64,000 bases of DNA from NCBI GenBank assembly GCA_002721725.1, contig PBLK01000007.1:1-64000 (forward strand). Direction: 5' to 3'. The notes beneath the pieces are model-generated. The model saw nothing but the letters and a program-made list of their open reading frames with translations, was not told the origin of the DNA and ran no database searches. Both the position numbers and the translations under genes were made by a program. The number at the start of each line of letters is the position of its first letter. The first letter of the stretch is position 1. The DNA comes from Rhodobiaceae bacterium. Lineage in GTDB: Bacteria > Pseudomonadota > Alphaproteobacteria > RS24. Below, one piece after another: positions 11,564 through 21,585 of the stretch.

Positions 11564-13756
11564 CTATCCTTGCATCAGGGCCGGAAACCAGCCCTCATTC
11601 AGTTCATGCAGTTGCTCAACTGATATGGTGACTGTATCACCGAATTTCAATTCTGTGCCAGTGGTTATGCCGATTTTGCTGAGTGGCAAGCCATCGGCCA
11701 ATGCTTCCAAATCTGCCGCCTTATCGGCGGTGACGGCTAGCACATAGCGCGCTTGATCTTCGCCGAACCAAAAGCCGATATCACCTTCAGCAATGATTTC
11801 TGCACCGATATTATGGCCGATGCACATTTCCGCAAGTGCTACTGCCAGCCCGCCATCAGAAATATCGTGTGCGGCGCTTAAGAGGCCTTTATCGACGGCT
11901 CGGCGCACCAATGCGCCGTGCGCGGCTTCGCTTTCAAGGTTTACCGGCGGCGGCGCAAACACCTCGTCATTGGCCAGCACATCGCGCTGATAAAGCGACG
12001 CGCCCAAATGGCCATTGCTGTTGCCCAAAAGATAAATCTCCAAACCGTTTTCGGTGAAACGATTGCCGATCGCCTTATCAAGTTGTTTCAGCAAACCCAC
12101 ACCGCCAATTGCCGGAGTCGGGAAAATGCCGGTGCCATTGGTTTCATTGTAAAGTGATACATTGCCTGACACGACGGGGAAGTTAAGCGCTCGGCCCGCC
12201 TCGCCCATGCCTTCCAAGCAGCCGACAAATTGCCCCATAATTTCGGGGCGTTCGGGATTGCCGAAATTGAGGCAATTGGTAATCGCCAAAGGTGTAGCGC
12301 CGGTTGCGCATATATTGCGATAGGATTCGGCAACGGCTTGCTTGCCACCTTCTATAGGGTCGGCAAAGCAATAGCGCGGCGTAACATCGGTGGAAATGGC
12401 CAATGCCTTTTGGGTTCCGTGCACGCGTACCAGAGCGGCATCGCCACCCGGTCCGGCCAGCGTGTCGCCCATCACCATTGAGTCATATTGCTCAAAAACC
12501 CAGCGGCGCGAGGCAATCTCGGATGAAGCCATTAGTGTTGCCAGCGCAGCGGCCATATCGGGCGCGCCGCTCAATAAGCCGGCATCGAATTCAGAGGCTT
12601 TTGGTGTTGCCTGATACGGGCGGTCATATTCCGGCGCGCCATCGGCCAGCGGCCCCAGCGGCATATCTGCAATGGTCTGCCCCTCATGGGTCACGACCAT
12701 ACGACCCGTATCGGTCAACTCACCAATCACCGCAAAATCCAACCCCCAACGGGCGAAAATCGCTTCCGCTTCCGGTTCGCGCCCCGGCTTCAGCACCATC
12801 AACATGCGCTCCTGGCTTTCCGACAGCAGCATTTCGTAACCAGTCATATGGGTTTCGCGGCACGGTACTTCATCTAGGTCGAGCAAAATGCCGACCCCGC
12901 CTTTATCGGCCATTTCAACCGAAGATGAGGTAAGACCGGCGGCCCCCATATCTTGAATGCCGATAATCGCGTCAGACGCCATGAGTTCCTGACACGCTTC
13001 CAGTAGCAGTTTTTCCGTAAATGGGTCACCAACCTGCACGGTCGGGCGTTTTTCTTCTGAGGCATCGTCAAATTCAGCCGAGGCCATTGTCGCGCCGTGA
13101 ATGCCATCACGGCCGGTTTTGGAGCCGACGTAAACAACAGGCGAACCGATGCCGGTTGCGGCTGCATAGAAAATCTTATCGGTGCGAGCCACTCCGACAC
13201 ACATGGCATTGACAAGAATATTGCCATTGTAGCTTTTGTCGAAATTAATCTCGCCGCCAACCGTCGGCACGCCAATGCAATTGCCGTAACCACCAATGCC
13301 CGACACCACACCGGCCACGAGGTGGCGGGTTTTGGGGTGATCGGGATGGCCGAAGCGCAGCGCGTTAAGATTGGCGACCGGGCGCGCGCCCATTGTGAAG
13401 ACATCCCGCATAATGCCGCCGACACCGGTGGCTGCACCCTGATAGGGTTCGATAAAAGAAGGGTGATTATGGCTTTCCATTTTGAATACGGCCGCATAGC
13501 CATCGCCGATATCAATGACACCGGCATTCTCGCCAGGCCCTTGAATAACTTGCGGCCCATCGACCGGCAGCTTCTTCAGCCATTTACGCGATGATTTATA
13601 TGAGCAATGCTCAGACCACATGACCGAGAAAACGCCCAATTCGGTATAATTGGGGGTGCGGCCCATGTGGTCGCAAACCATTTGATACTCGTCCGGCGTT
13701 AGCCCATGTTCGGCGACGACCGCGTCGGTGATTTCCGTGTCGTTAATATGGCTCAC
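11564..13756 (-). CDS. purL: Phosphoribosylformylglycinamidine synthase subunit PurL
   Basis: [33 protein letters not shown] start ([11 protein letters not shown]) overlapping purQ stop (GTGA); ORF-track start at 13894 is over-extended. Confidence 0.97.
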   Translation of the reverse strand: MSHINDTEITDAVVAEHGLTPDEYQMVCDHMGRTPNYTELGVFSVMWSEHCSYKSSRKWLKKLPVDGPQVIQGPGENAGVIDIGDGYAAVFKMESHNHPSFIEPYQGAATGVGGIMRDVFTMGARPVANLNALRFGHPDHPKTRHLVAGVVSGIGGYGNCIGVPTVGGEINFDKSYNGNILVNAMCVGVARTDKIFYAAATGIGSPVVYVGSKTGRDGIHGATMASAEFDDASEEKRPTVQVGDPFTEKLLLEACQELMASDAIIGIQDMGAAGLTSSSVEMADKGGVGILLDLDEVPCRETHMTGYEMLLSESQERMLMVLKPGREPEAEAIFARWGLDFAVIGELTDTGRMVVTHEGQTIADMPLGPLADGAPEYDRPYQATPKASEFDAGLLSGAPDMAAALATLMASSEIASRRWVFEQYDSMVMGDTLAGPGGDAALVRVHGTQKALAISTDVTPRYCFADPIEGGKQAVAESYRNICATGATPLAITNCLNFGNPERPEIMGQFVGCLEGMGEAGRALNFPVVSGNVSLYNETNGTGIFPTPAIGGVGLLKQLDKAIGNRFTENGLEIYLLGNSNGHLGASLYQRDVLANDEVFAPPPVNLESEAAHGALVRRAVDKGLLSAAHDISDGGLAVALAEMCIGHNIGAEIIAEGDIGFWFGEDQARYVLAVTADKAADLEALADGLPLSKIGITTGTELKFGDTVTISVEQLHELNEGWFPALMQG

Positions 13757-14421
13757 GATAATGCCTCCACAATACCTGAGAACATTCGTTTGCCGTCTTC
13801 GCCACCCAACGCCGCTTCGGCGCGTCGTTCGGGATGCGGCATCATGCCCACAATCCGGCCAGACGGGTCGCAAATACCAGCAATATCGAGGCACGCGCCA
13901 TTGGGATTGTCGCCCTCGGCATAGGTAAAGGCGATGCGATCTTCGTCTTGCAAACGTTTCAGCGTGTTATCATCGGCGAAATAATTACCTTCATTGTGCG
14001 CGACCGGCACGGTGATTTCTTCACCAGCGTCATATTGTGCGGTGAAAGCGGTTTTATTATTTGTGACGGTGAGGCGGGTATCGCGGCAAACAAAGTTCAG
14101 CCCTTTATTTTGCATTAACACGCCCGGCAGGAGGCCGCACTCGGTCAGCACTTGAAAGCCATTACAAATACCCAGAACGGCGGCGCCCTTTTTGGCTTGC
14201 GCCACCACTTCGCGCATGATCGGGCTATTAGCGGCCATAGAGCCACAGCGCAAATAATCGCCATAAGAAAATCCACCGGGGAGAATAATCAAGTCGCTTT
14301 TGGGTAGGTCGCTATCGCCGTGCCACGCCATAAGCGGTGCCTTACGCATCGCCGCTTCAATGCATACGGCGACATCGCGGTCGCAATTTGACCCGGGAAA
14401 TACAATCACCGAAGCCTGCAT
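13753..14421 (-). CDS. purQ: Phosphoribosylformylglycinamidine synthase subunit PurQ
   Basis: [23 protein letters not shown] glutaminase motif, MMPHPER. Confidence 0.97.
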   Translation of the reverse strand: MQASVIVFPGSNCDRDVAVCIEAAMRKAPLMAWHGDSDLPKSDLIILPGGFSYGDYLRCGSMAANSPIMREVVAQAKKGAAVLGICNGFQVLTECGLLPGVLMQNKGLNFVCRDTRLTVTNNKTAFTAQYDAGEEITVPVAHNEGNYFADDNTLKRLQDEDRIAFTYAEGDNPNGACLDIAGICDPSGRIVGMMPHPERRAEAALGGEDGKRMFSGIVEALS

Positions 14422-14422
14422 A

Positions 14423-14671
14423 TCAAGCCTCGCCATCAAGATGGATTTGGTAATTCTCAATCACCGTATTAGCGAGCAGCTTTTCGCACATATCGGTCAG
14501 TGCCGCCTCGGCTTTTTCAGGGTCACTTTCGGAAAGATTGATCTCAATCAGCTTGCCTTGCCGCACTTCATCAATGCCGCCAAAACCCAACTGACCAAGC
14601 GCATTCTCAATGGCCTTGCCCTGTGGGTCCAGCACCCCGTTTTTCAAAGTAATGTGAATGGTCGCTTTCAT
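14423..14671 (-). CDS. purS: Phosphoribosylformylglycinamidine synthase subunit PurS
   Basis: 82 aa; TLKNGVLDPQGKAIENAL; position in pur operon. Confidence 0.95.
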   Translation of the reverse strand: MKATIHITLKNGVLDPQGKAIENALGQLGFGGIDEVRQGKLIEINLSESDPEKAEAALTDMCEKLLANTVIENYQIHLDGEA

Positions 14672-14677
14672 AATGTC

Positions 14678-15427
14678 TTAGGCCTCTTCAATATTGCTCA
14701 TCAAACCCAGCCGCTCGGCGACCTGCTGATAGGCATCTACCATTCCGCCCAGATTTTGTCTGAAGCGATCTTTATCCATTTTCTCATTCGACACGACATC
14801 CCATAGCCGACAGCTATCGGGGCTAATCTCATCGGCCAGCAAAATGCGCATGCCGTCATCGCCTTTTACGCGCCCAAATTCCAGTTTGAAATCGACAAGG
14901 CGAATTCCGACATCGGCAAAAACCTCGATCATGCGCCGATTTATTTGCTTGGCGAGAGCGACGATTTCTGTCAGCTCCTCGGCGCTGCATAAGTTAAACA
15001 CGGCAATATGGTCTTCGCTGATGAGCGGGTCCCCAAGCGCGTCATCTTTATAATAAAACTCGACCAGTGGGCGCGGCAGGACATCACCCTCGTTCATTCC
15101 CAGCCGCTTGACCAGCGAACCGGCAGCGACATTGCGTATCACAACTTCCAGCGGAATAATTTCGGCGGCGCGAATAAGTTGCTGACGTGGGTTAATCGTT
15201 TTGATGAAATGGGTTGGTACGCCTATTTTCTCAAGCTCCGAGAAAATAAATTCGGAGATGCGCAGATTGAGAATGCCTTTGCCGGCCATGATTTCATGCT
15301 TTTCGGCATTGAAGGCCGTGGTGTCATCTTTGAAATATTGAACCAACGTGCCGTCTTCAGGGCCTTCAAAAAGCACCTTGGCCTTACCCTCATAAATGCG
15401 ACGACCCGTGGGCATATCATGCGACAT
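14678..15427 (-). CDS. purC: Phosphoribosylaminoimidazole-succinocarboxamide synthase
   Basis: [33 protein letters not shown]. Confidence 0.98.
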   Translation of the reverse strand: MSHDMPTGRRIYEGKAKVLFEGPEDGTLVQYFKDDTTAFNAEKHEIMAGKGILNLRISEFIFSELEKIGVPTHFIKTINPRQQLIRAAEIIPLEVVIRNVAAGSLVKRLGMNEGDVLPRPLVEFYYKDDALGDPLISEDHIAVFNLCSAEELTEIVALAKQINRRMIEVFADVGIRLVDFKLEFGRVKGDDGMRILLADEISPDSCRLWDVVSNEKMDKDRFRQNLGGMVDAYQQVAERLGLMSNIEEA

Positions 15428-15481
15428 AAATTGTCTCCGTCAGATGTTCGGTAAATTAGTTAATACGGCTGATTCGAGCAA

Positions 15482-16774
15482 TTAAGATTCACCGAAAACG
15501 CGGTTAAAAATAGTATCGACATGTCTGAAGTGATAGCCGAGATCAAACAGCGCTTCCAAATCCGCATCGCTCAGCACCACTTCCTCATCGGCTTTCAGCA
15601 GGTCAAGAAATTGCCCTTCGCCGCGCCATACCGGCATGGCATTGCGTTGCACCAGCCGATAAGCGTCCTCGCGGCTAACACCGGCTTGCGTCAAAGCCAA
15701 AAGAACGCGCTGCGAATGCACCAAACCGCCTAGCTTGTCGAGATTGGCCTGCATGCGCTCGGGATAGACGACAAGGTTCTCAACAACATTGGTCAGCCGA
15801 ACCAAGGCAAAATCCAGGGTGATAGTGGCATCTGGGCCAATCATGCGTTCAACGGAAGAGTGCGAAATATCGCGTTCGTGCCACAGCGCGACATTTTCCA
15901 TGGCTGGCACCGCCATGCCGCGCACCAGCCGCGCCAGACCAGTGAGATTTTCGGTCAGAACCGGGTTGCGCTTATGCGGCATGGCCGAAGACCCTTTTTG
16001 GCCTTCCGAGAAATATTCTTCCGCTTCCAAAACTTCGGTGCGCTGTAAATGACGCACTTCAGTAGCCAGCCTTTCCATTGAAGATGCGACGACGCCTAAA
16101 GTGGCAAAGAACATGGCGTGACGGTCCCGGGGAATGACTTGCGTCGAGACCGGTTCAACCTCCAAGCCCATAGCATCGGCAACATGCGCTTCTACGGATG
16201 GGTCAATATTGGCGAATGTCCCGACTGCGCCGGAAATGGCACAGGTGGCTATCTCTTTGCGTGCTGCCAGCAAACGGTTGCGGCAGCGGTCAAATTCGGC
16301 ATAGGCTTGCGCCAGTTTCAGGCCAAAAGTCGTCGGCTCGGCGTGAATGCCGTGGCTGCGCCCGATTGTAGCGCTCATTTTATGTTCCATTGCGCGTTTT
16401 TTTAAGGCCGCAAGCAGCGCCTCCATATTGTCGAGCAAAATATCGCTGGCGCGCACAAGTTGTACATTGAAACAGGTATCCAGCACATCTGATGAGGTCA
16501 TGCCCTGATGCACAAAGCGCGCTTCCGGCCCGACATGTTCCGACAGGCTGGTCAGAAAGGCGATAACATCATGTTTGACTTCGCGCTCAATCTCATCGAT
16601 GCGTTCAACATCAAACCCGCCTTTTTCGCGCACCGCTCTAGCCGCAGCCTCTGGCACAATGCCCAGTTTCACCATCGCATCGAGGGCGTGGGTTTCAATT
16701 TCCAGCCATATAGAGAAGCGGCTTTTGGCCTCCCAAAGGGCGGTCATATCAGGGCGGGCATAGCGTGGAATCAT
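15482..16774 (-). CDS. purB: Adenylosuccinate lyase
   Basis: GMTSSDVLDT, GRSHGIHAEPTTFG, GSSAMPHKRNP signature. Confidence 0.98.
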   Translation of the reverse strand: MIPRYARPDMTALWEAKSRFSIWLEIETHALDAMVKLGIVPEAAARAVREKGGFDVERIDEIEREVKHDVIAFLTSLSEHVGPEARFVHQGMTSSDVLDTCFNVQLVRASDILLDNMEALLAALKKRAMEHKMSATIGRSHGIHAEPTTFGLKLAQAYAEFDRCRNRLLAARKEIATCAISGAVGTFANIDPSVEAHVADAMGLEVEPVSTQVIPRDRHAMFFATLGVVASSMERLATEVRHLQRTEVLEAEEYFSEGQKGSSAMPHKRNPVLTENLTGLARLVRGMAVPAMENVALWHERDISHSSVERMIGPDATITLDFALVRLTNVVENLVVYPERMQANLDKLGGLVHSQRVLLALTQAGVSREDAYRLVQRNAMPVWRGEGQFLDLLKADEEVVLSDADLEALFDLGYHFRHVDTIFNRVFGES

Positions 16775-16878
16775 GAGACGTCTCCTTGTCGTACCGACTT
16801 ACCAGAGTCGGACGAGTGGTGAAAGACGGGCTCAGGCTTTTAGCAGTGGAACAATTGTTTTTCCTGCATATCGGCCTC

Positions 16879-17709
16879 CTAGCCGGACGAGTTTTTATGT
16901 GGTGTGTCGCTGCCATTTAGCGATTTGGTGAAAATCTCGCAGCCGCTGGCGGTAATGCCGACGGAATGCTCATATTGCGCCGATAAAGTGCGGTCGCGGG
17001 TGACGGCTGTCCAACCGTCTCCAAGAATTTTGACGGCCGGTTTGCCGAGATTGAGCATCGGCTCAATGGTGAAGAACATGCCCTCGCGCAAGGTCATCCC
17101 TTCGCCAGAGCGGCCATAATGCAGAATATTCGGCGTGTCGTGGAATATGCGCCCCAAGCCATGCCCGCAAAAATCGCGCACCACAGCTAAGCGCTGCACT
17201 TCTGCGTAAGATTGAATGGCGTGGCCGATATCGCCCAACGTTGCGCCCGGGCGCGCTGCCTCAATGCCTTGCATCATCGCGTCATAGGTCACATCCATCA
17301 GTTTTTGTGCTTTCACAGAGGTTTTACCGAGCGCATACATGCGGCTATGGTCGCCATGCCAGCCCTCATGGTAAAGCGTTACATCGACATTCATAATATC
17401 CCCGTCGCGCAGCACTTTGTCACCTGGTATTCCGTGGCAAACGACATGATTGATCGAGGTGCAAATGGATTTCAAAAAGCCGCGATAATTAAGCGGGGCA
17501 GGTACTGCGCCCAAATCGCAGATAATTTCAACCGCTTTATCGTCAAGAAAACCGGTTGTCACGCCCGGTTTGACAAATTCACTCAGCAAATCCAAAGTTT
17601 GCGCTGCCAGGCGGCCAACCGCCCGCATGCCTTCAAAATCCGCTTCTGTGTGGATTTTGATTTGGCCCGTATTCTTCAACGGCGCGAGGCTGGCTTCGAT
17701 AAAGTTCAC
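16879..17709 (-). CDS. map: Methionine aminopeptidase type I
   Basis: EGMRAVGRLAAQTLD, ICTSINHVVCHGIPG, DFCGHGLGRIFHDTPNI, GMFFTIEPM. Confidence 0.97.
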   Translation of the reverse strand: MNFIEASLAPLKNTGQIKIHTEADFEGMRAVGRLAAQTLDLLSEFVKPGVTTGFLDDKAVEIICDLGAVPAPLNYRGFLKSICTSINHVVCHGIPGDKVLRDGDIMNVDVTLYHEGWHGDHSRMYALGKTSVKAQKLMDVTYDAMMQGIEAARPGATLGDIGHAIQSYAEVQRLAVVRDFCGHGLGRIFHDTPNILHYGRSGEGMTLREGMFFTIEPMLNLGKPAVKILGDGWTAVTRDRTLSAQYEHSVGITASGCEIFTKSLNGSDTPHKNSSG

Positions 17710-17826
17710 TCTTGTTCTCCAAACCGTTCAATACCACATTGGCGCGCTGCCTGTCGACAAGACTGCCTTATGTGGCTTGTCATAAGGCGTCTAGAAGCTA
17801 AATTGCGCCGAAGAAGGAAAATTTCA

Positions 17827-18609
17827 ATGAAAGATAAGAAACAAATTACTGCTGCAATGCTGATTATAGGCAATGAAGTGCTGTCGGGGCGCACGCAAGA
17901 CAAAAACCTCGCCTTTGTCGGCAATGCGTTAGGCGAGATTGGTATTGATATGAAAGAAGTGCGTATTGTACCCGATGAGCAAGACGAGATTGTCGATGCG
18001 GTCAATACGCTGCGCGCAAAATATACTTATGTCTTCACCTCGGGCGGCATTGGCCCGACGCATGACGATATTACCGCCGAATGCATTGCAGCGGCTTTTG
18101 GGGTGGCGCTGGATATGCACCCTCTGGCTACGCAATTATTGGAAGCGCATTATGAGGCGCAGGGTATTGAGTTTAATGCTGCGCGCGCCCGCATGGCGCG
18201 CATTCCCGATGGTGCCAGCCTAATTGATAATCCGGTCTCGACCGCGCCCGGCTTTCGCATCGGTAATGTGTATGTGATGGCCGGTGTGCCGAAAATCATG
18301 CAAGCGATGATGGAAAATATTTTGCCGACTTTGGAAGGGGGCGAAAAACTCTCTTCCGTCACCATTACCGCGCAAGTGCCGGAGGGCTCGATTGCCAAAG
18401 CGATGGAAGAACTGCAAGGCGAACATCCGGAGGTCAGTATCGGCCTCTATCCGTTTTACGGCGCTGATGGCGCAGGCGTCAGCGTGGTGGCGCGTGGCCG
18501 CGATGTGGTGGCGCTGGCCGAAGTCGAGGCGGCGGTGAAGAAGCAATTCAACGATATGGGTATGGCTTTGATTGAGCGCCCGTCACCGGCCGAGTTTTTA
18601 AGGGGTTAA
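17827..18609 (+). CDS. CinA N-terminal-type competence/damage-inducible protein A (molybdopterin-binding fold)
   Basis: AAMLIIGNEVLSGRTQDKN, FTSGGIGPTHDDIT; start reassigned from 17212 to ATG 17827 (upstream part is antisense to map). Confidence 0.9.
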   Translation: MKDKKQITAAMLIIGNEVLSGRTQDKNLAFVGNALGEIGIDMKEVRIVPDEQDEIVDAVNTLRAKYTYVFTSGGIGPTHDDITAECIAAAFGVALDMHPLATQLLEAHYEAQGIEFNAARARMARIPDGASLIDNPVSTAPGFRIGNVYVMAGVPKIMQAMMENILPTLEGGEKLSSVTITAQVPEGSIAKAMEELQGEHPEVSIGLYPFYGADGAGVSVVARGRDVVALAEVEAAVKKQFNDMGMALIERPSPAEFLRG

Positions 18610-18688
18610 AAGCAAAACCTAACAAAAAATTTAATTTTTTTTTGCGGTGAAAATGCGCAGAGTATGAATACCAATTAGGGAGGTTCAT

Positions 18689-18934
18689 ATGAATAAGACT
18701 GTTTCTGCTCTGGCCGTAGCCGCCATGTTCGCTCTGCCGAATGCCGCTGTAGCCTTGAATTCAAGCTTTGATGCCATGTCACAATCGGGCAACCATAAAT
18801 TCTATGTGTGGTGCACGGGTAAAGACGACTACACAGCCACGCAAGCCGGCGATAATGCAAAAGCCGCGCAAGCTGCTGTTGCTTCAAAAGCCGGCAGCAA
18901 GTGCTGGCCGGTATGGCAAGGTATGGAAAACTAG
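18689..18934 (+). CDS. Small exported protein of unknown function (about 81 aa precursor, 2 Cys in mature part)
   Basis: Signal peptide-like MNKTVSALAVAAMFALPNAAVA; AGGGAGG-like SD (ttagggaggttcat) before ATG; own downstream terminator. Confidence 0.7.
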   Translation: MNKTVSALAVAAMFALPNAAVALNSSFDAMSQSGNHKFYVWCTGKDDYTATQAGDNAKAAQAAVASKAGSKCWPVWQGMEN

Positions 18935-18957
18935 GCTTTTCGACCTATAATATTTAG

Positions 18958-18983
18958 CGGCGGTCTTTCGGGCCGCCGTTTTT
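18958..18983 (+). terminator. Rho-independent terminator
   Basis: CGGCGGTCTTTCGGGCCGCCG followed by TTTTT. Confidence 0.8.
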
Positions 18984-19008
18984 CTATGTGTTGACTAAAG
19001 AGGCGGAA

Positions 19009-20097
19009 ATGAAAATGTCGGTACTGTCGGGGCTCGCACTGATATTCGGTTTAGGGATCTTGCTGTCAGCCTGTGGCAGTAATGTCGGACGTCCGCTGGG
19101 TGGCGATGCGCCTTACCATCATTTGGAAAACGGATTTCGCAACCCGCCTGGCAGCCCCAAGCGCACGATTCCATTCACGCGGCGCATGAAGTTTTTCAGC
19201 CAAGCTGTATGGCGCAATGCAGTCAGTGAGGGGCCCAGCATTCCGCGCGACCATGGGATACAGCGCGACGCGGCAAAAGCGCAATTGGCGGCGATGGGCG
19301 ATGACGATTTCGTTAGCTGGATCGGCCATGCAACTTTTCTGGTACGCCTCGACGGGGTCAATGTGTTGACCGATCCTGTGTTTTCGCGCCGCGCAAGTCC
19401 AATGTCTTTTGCCGGGCCTGAGCGTCTTTTGCCGCCCGGTTTGTTTGTGGAAGATTTGCCGCCGATTGATGTGGTCGTAATCAGCCACGCCCATTATGAT
19501 CATCTCGATACGTTGACGCTGGATAAGCTGCCCAATAAGGAGCGCATTACCGCCGTGGTGCCGCTGGGGCTGGGGAAATATTTCGAGGGATATGGAAATG
19601 TGCGCGAGGTTGATTGGTATGATGAGGTGAGCTTGCCGTCGTATAATGGCGAGTTCAAATTGACCGCTTATCCGGCCGTGCATTGGTCGAACCGCTCTCT
19701 ATTCGACATAAACCGCACTTTATGGATGTCCTATGGCTTCTCAGCTGGTGGCCGTTCCGTTTTCCATACCGGCGATACCGAAACTCATCCTAGCTTGTTC
19801 AGCGAAATTGGTCGCCATATGCGTGACAATCATGGCGGATGCGACCTTGGGCTGATGAGTGTTGGCGCTTATGCGCCGCGAGACTTCATGCGCGGTGCGC
19901 ATATGGATCCGGAAGGTGGCGTTGATATGGGTCGCGAGGTCGGCTGCAAGCGCATGGTGCCGATGCATTGGGGCACTTTTATTCTGTCTTTCGAGCCGTT
20001 TGACGAACCGCGCCAACGTTTTGTCGAAGCGGCGGGCAACCAGGCGCTGGTGATGAAAATCGGCGAAACCCTCAAAATGCAAGATATTTACAACTGA
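19009..20097 (+). CDS. MBL-fold metallo-hydrolase, lipoprotein (NAPE-PLD/UlaG-like)
   Basis: Lipobox LLSAC; HATFLVRLDGVNVLTDPVFS; VVISHAHYDHLD; HTGDTETH. Confidence 0.87.
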   Translation: MKMSVLSGLALIFGLGILLSACGSNVGRPLGGDAPYHHLENGFRNPPGSPKRTIPFTRRMKFFSQAVWRNAVSEGPSIPRDHGIQRDAAKAQLAAMGDDDFVSWIGHATFLVRLDGVNVLTDPVFSRRASPMSFAGPERLLPPGLFVEDLPPIDVVVISHAHYDHLDTLTLDKLPNKERITAVVPLGLGKYFEGYGNVREVDWYDEVSLPSYNGEFKLTAYPAVHWSNRSLFDINRTLWMSYGFSAGGRSVFHTGDTETHPSLFSEIGRHMRDNHGGCDLGLMSVGAYAPRDFMRGAHMDPEGGVDMGREVGCKRMVPMHWGTFILSFEPFDEPRQRFVEAAGNQALVMKIGETLKMQDIYN

Positions 20098-20137
20098 CGG
20101 CGCTGCAATTCATGCTATAGAAAGCGCGTTCCGGCGC

Positions 20138-20225
20138 GGCCTCGTGGTGGAATTGGTAGACACAGCAGACTTAAAATCTGCGGCTCGAATAGAGCGTGAC
20201 GGTTCGAGTCCGTCCGAGGCCACCA
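20138..20225 (+). tRNA. tRNA-Leu (TAA), CCA encoded
   Basis: GGCCTCG/CGAGGCC acceptor stem, anticodon loop CTTAAAA, long variable arm, GGTTCGAGTCC T arm. Confidence 0.95.
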
Positions 20226-20284
20226 TCTTTCTCGAGACCATTGAGTTTTTTTGAGACGTTATGACACAGCGCTTTGAACCGCTT

Positions 20285-21301
20285 TTACTCAGTGTAAAGC
20301 GCGCGGTCGAGAAAGGCGCGAATGTCGGCAGCGGTTTGTTCGGGCATTTCTTCATGCGCCAAATGGCCCGCTTGCGGGTAGAGCTTCAACAGGCTGCCGA
20401 TGATGAGTGTGTTCATGGCAATACCGTATTTCGGGTCAATCAGCCTGTCTTGCGAGCCCCAAATCAGCAGCGTGGCAGGATCGACAGCGCGCAAAAGCGG
20501 TTCCAGCGAAGGCTCCAAATTCGCTTCCGAAAAACGTTTAATGCTGGCATCGCGTGAGCCGGCCATACGCAGCAATTCCCAATAGCGGGTGATCATTTCA
20601 TCCGTAACGAAACTATCAGGATCGGCGACGACGCCCTCCAATGTATTGGCTACCAAAAAGCGCGGCGTAAAATAGCGCATCAGCCGCAAGGCGATATCAG
20701 AACCGACAAGCGCGAATGCCCCCACAGATGGAACATCTTCATCACGCTCCATGCCACCCGAAGACACCAGTACTAGCGCGTCCACCTCGCGAGGGTACAT
20801 GAGCGCATAACGTAGAGCCACGCCGCCACCCATACTGTTGCCGACCAAAGTGACCGATTTGAAATCATAAAGCTCAATCACCTCCCGGGTGAAATTGGCC
20901 ATGGCGATATTGGAATAATCTTCTTGCGACGTGGCGCCGGTCAGCCCATGGCCGGGCAGATCAAAACTGATGAGCCGATAATCATCTTTCAATTGCGCGA
21001 CCAGCGGCTCCCACGTATGCAGCGATGCATTGGAGCCGTGCAACAAAAAAACTGGTGGCTTGTCTTTATTGCCTTGGTCGCGAATATGCACTTCTGCGCC
21101 GGATGGCAGAAAATAAAAGAAAGATTTCTCATTTATGTATTTGCCAATCAGCTCTTGCTTGGTCAAATCTGTGGCAATCATGAGGCTGGAAAAAAGCAAC
21201 AGCACGACGAATAAGCCAATCATGGCTAGCGCCCCATATCCTAATGCCTTAAGAATTCTCCCCATAACGGGTAAAGTGCGTCTGTTCGAGACACATCGCA
21301 A
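20285..21301 (-). CDS. Alpha/beta hydrolase
   Basis: PVFLLHGSNASLHTWEPL, LVGNSMGGGVALRYAL nucleophile elbow, N-terminal TM. Confidence 0.88.
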   Translation of the reverse strand: MRCVSNRRTLPVMGRILKALGYGALAMIGLFVVLLLFSSLMIATDLTKQELIGKYINEKSFFYFLPSGAEVHIRDQGNKDKPPVFLLHGSNASLHTWEPLVAQLKDDYRLISFDLPGHGLTGATSQEDYSNIAMANFTREVIELYDFKSVTLVGNSMGGGVALRYALMYPREVDALVLVSSGGMERDEDVPSVGAFALVGSDIALRLMRYFTPRFLVANTLEGVVADPDSFVTDEMITRYWELLRMAGSRDASIKRFSEANLEPSLEPLLRAVDPATLLIWGSQDRLIDPKYGIAMNTLIIGSLLKLYPQAGHLAHEEMPEQTAADIRAFLDRALYTE

Positions 21302-21323
21302 GAAAATTTAGTTTTATCGGAAT

Positions 21324-21512
21324 CTAGCTTTTGAAGCGAAAACGGGTCGAGCAATAGGGGCAAACGATTTCATCTTCGCTACCCATATCGAGATAAATAT
21401 GCGGATGATCGTAAGGCGGCTCGGCACCGATACACTCAAACTCTTTGACCGCCACAAAAACTTCCTGTGCGCCATCATTATTGCTGATTTTTGGGGTCGC
21501 GGACTGCGCCAT
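21324..21512 (-). CDS. Zinc-finger domain protein (zf-CHCC / NDUFS6-like)
   Basis: 62 aa; C..DHPHIYLDMGSEDEIVCPYCSTRF. Confidence 0.85.
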   Translation of the reverse strand: MAQSATPKISNNDGAQEVFVAVKEFECIGAEPPYDHPHIYLDMGSEDEIVCPYCSTRFRFKS

Positions 21513-21585
21513 TTTTTACCTCGTCTGGCTAGTGGCGTTTATAGCTGTTCGCCAAAGCCAGAGCAAGAACAGAGCCTTCAGGTTT

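Noticed and set aside
12403-12933. 176-aa plus-strand ORF inside purL
   Set aside because: Antisense shadow of a strongly supported purL; low-complexity Arg/Pro/His-rich translation typical of spurious ORFs.
13097-13594. 165-aa plus-strand ORF inside purL
   Set aside because: Antisense to conserved purL motifs; no recognisable domain.
11315-13756. purL-bolA-grxD adjacency as a novel linkage
   Set aside because: This gene order is, to my knowledge, a common alphaproteobacterial arrangement, so not reported as new.
17212-17826. N-terminal extension of the ORF called 17212..18609
   Set aside because: It is antisense to map; the CinA-like protein clearly starts at ATG 17827 (MKDKKQITAAMLIIGNEVLSG).
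20138-20225. tRNA-Leu as an integration site
   Set aside because: No duplicated tRNA 3' end, integrase or mobile gene found nearby.
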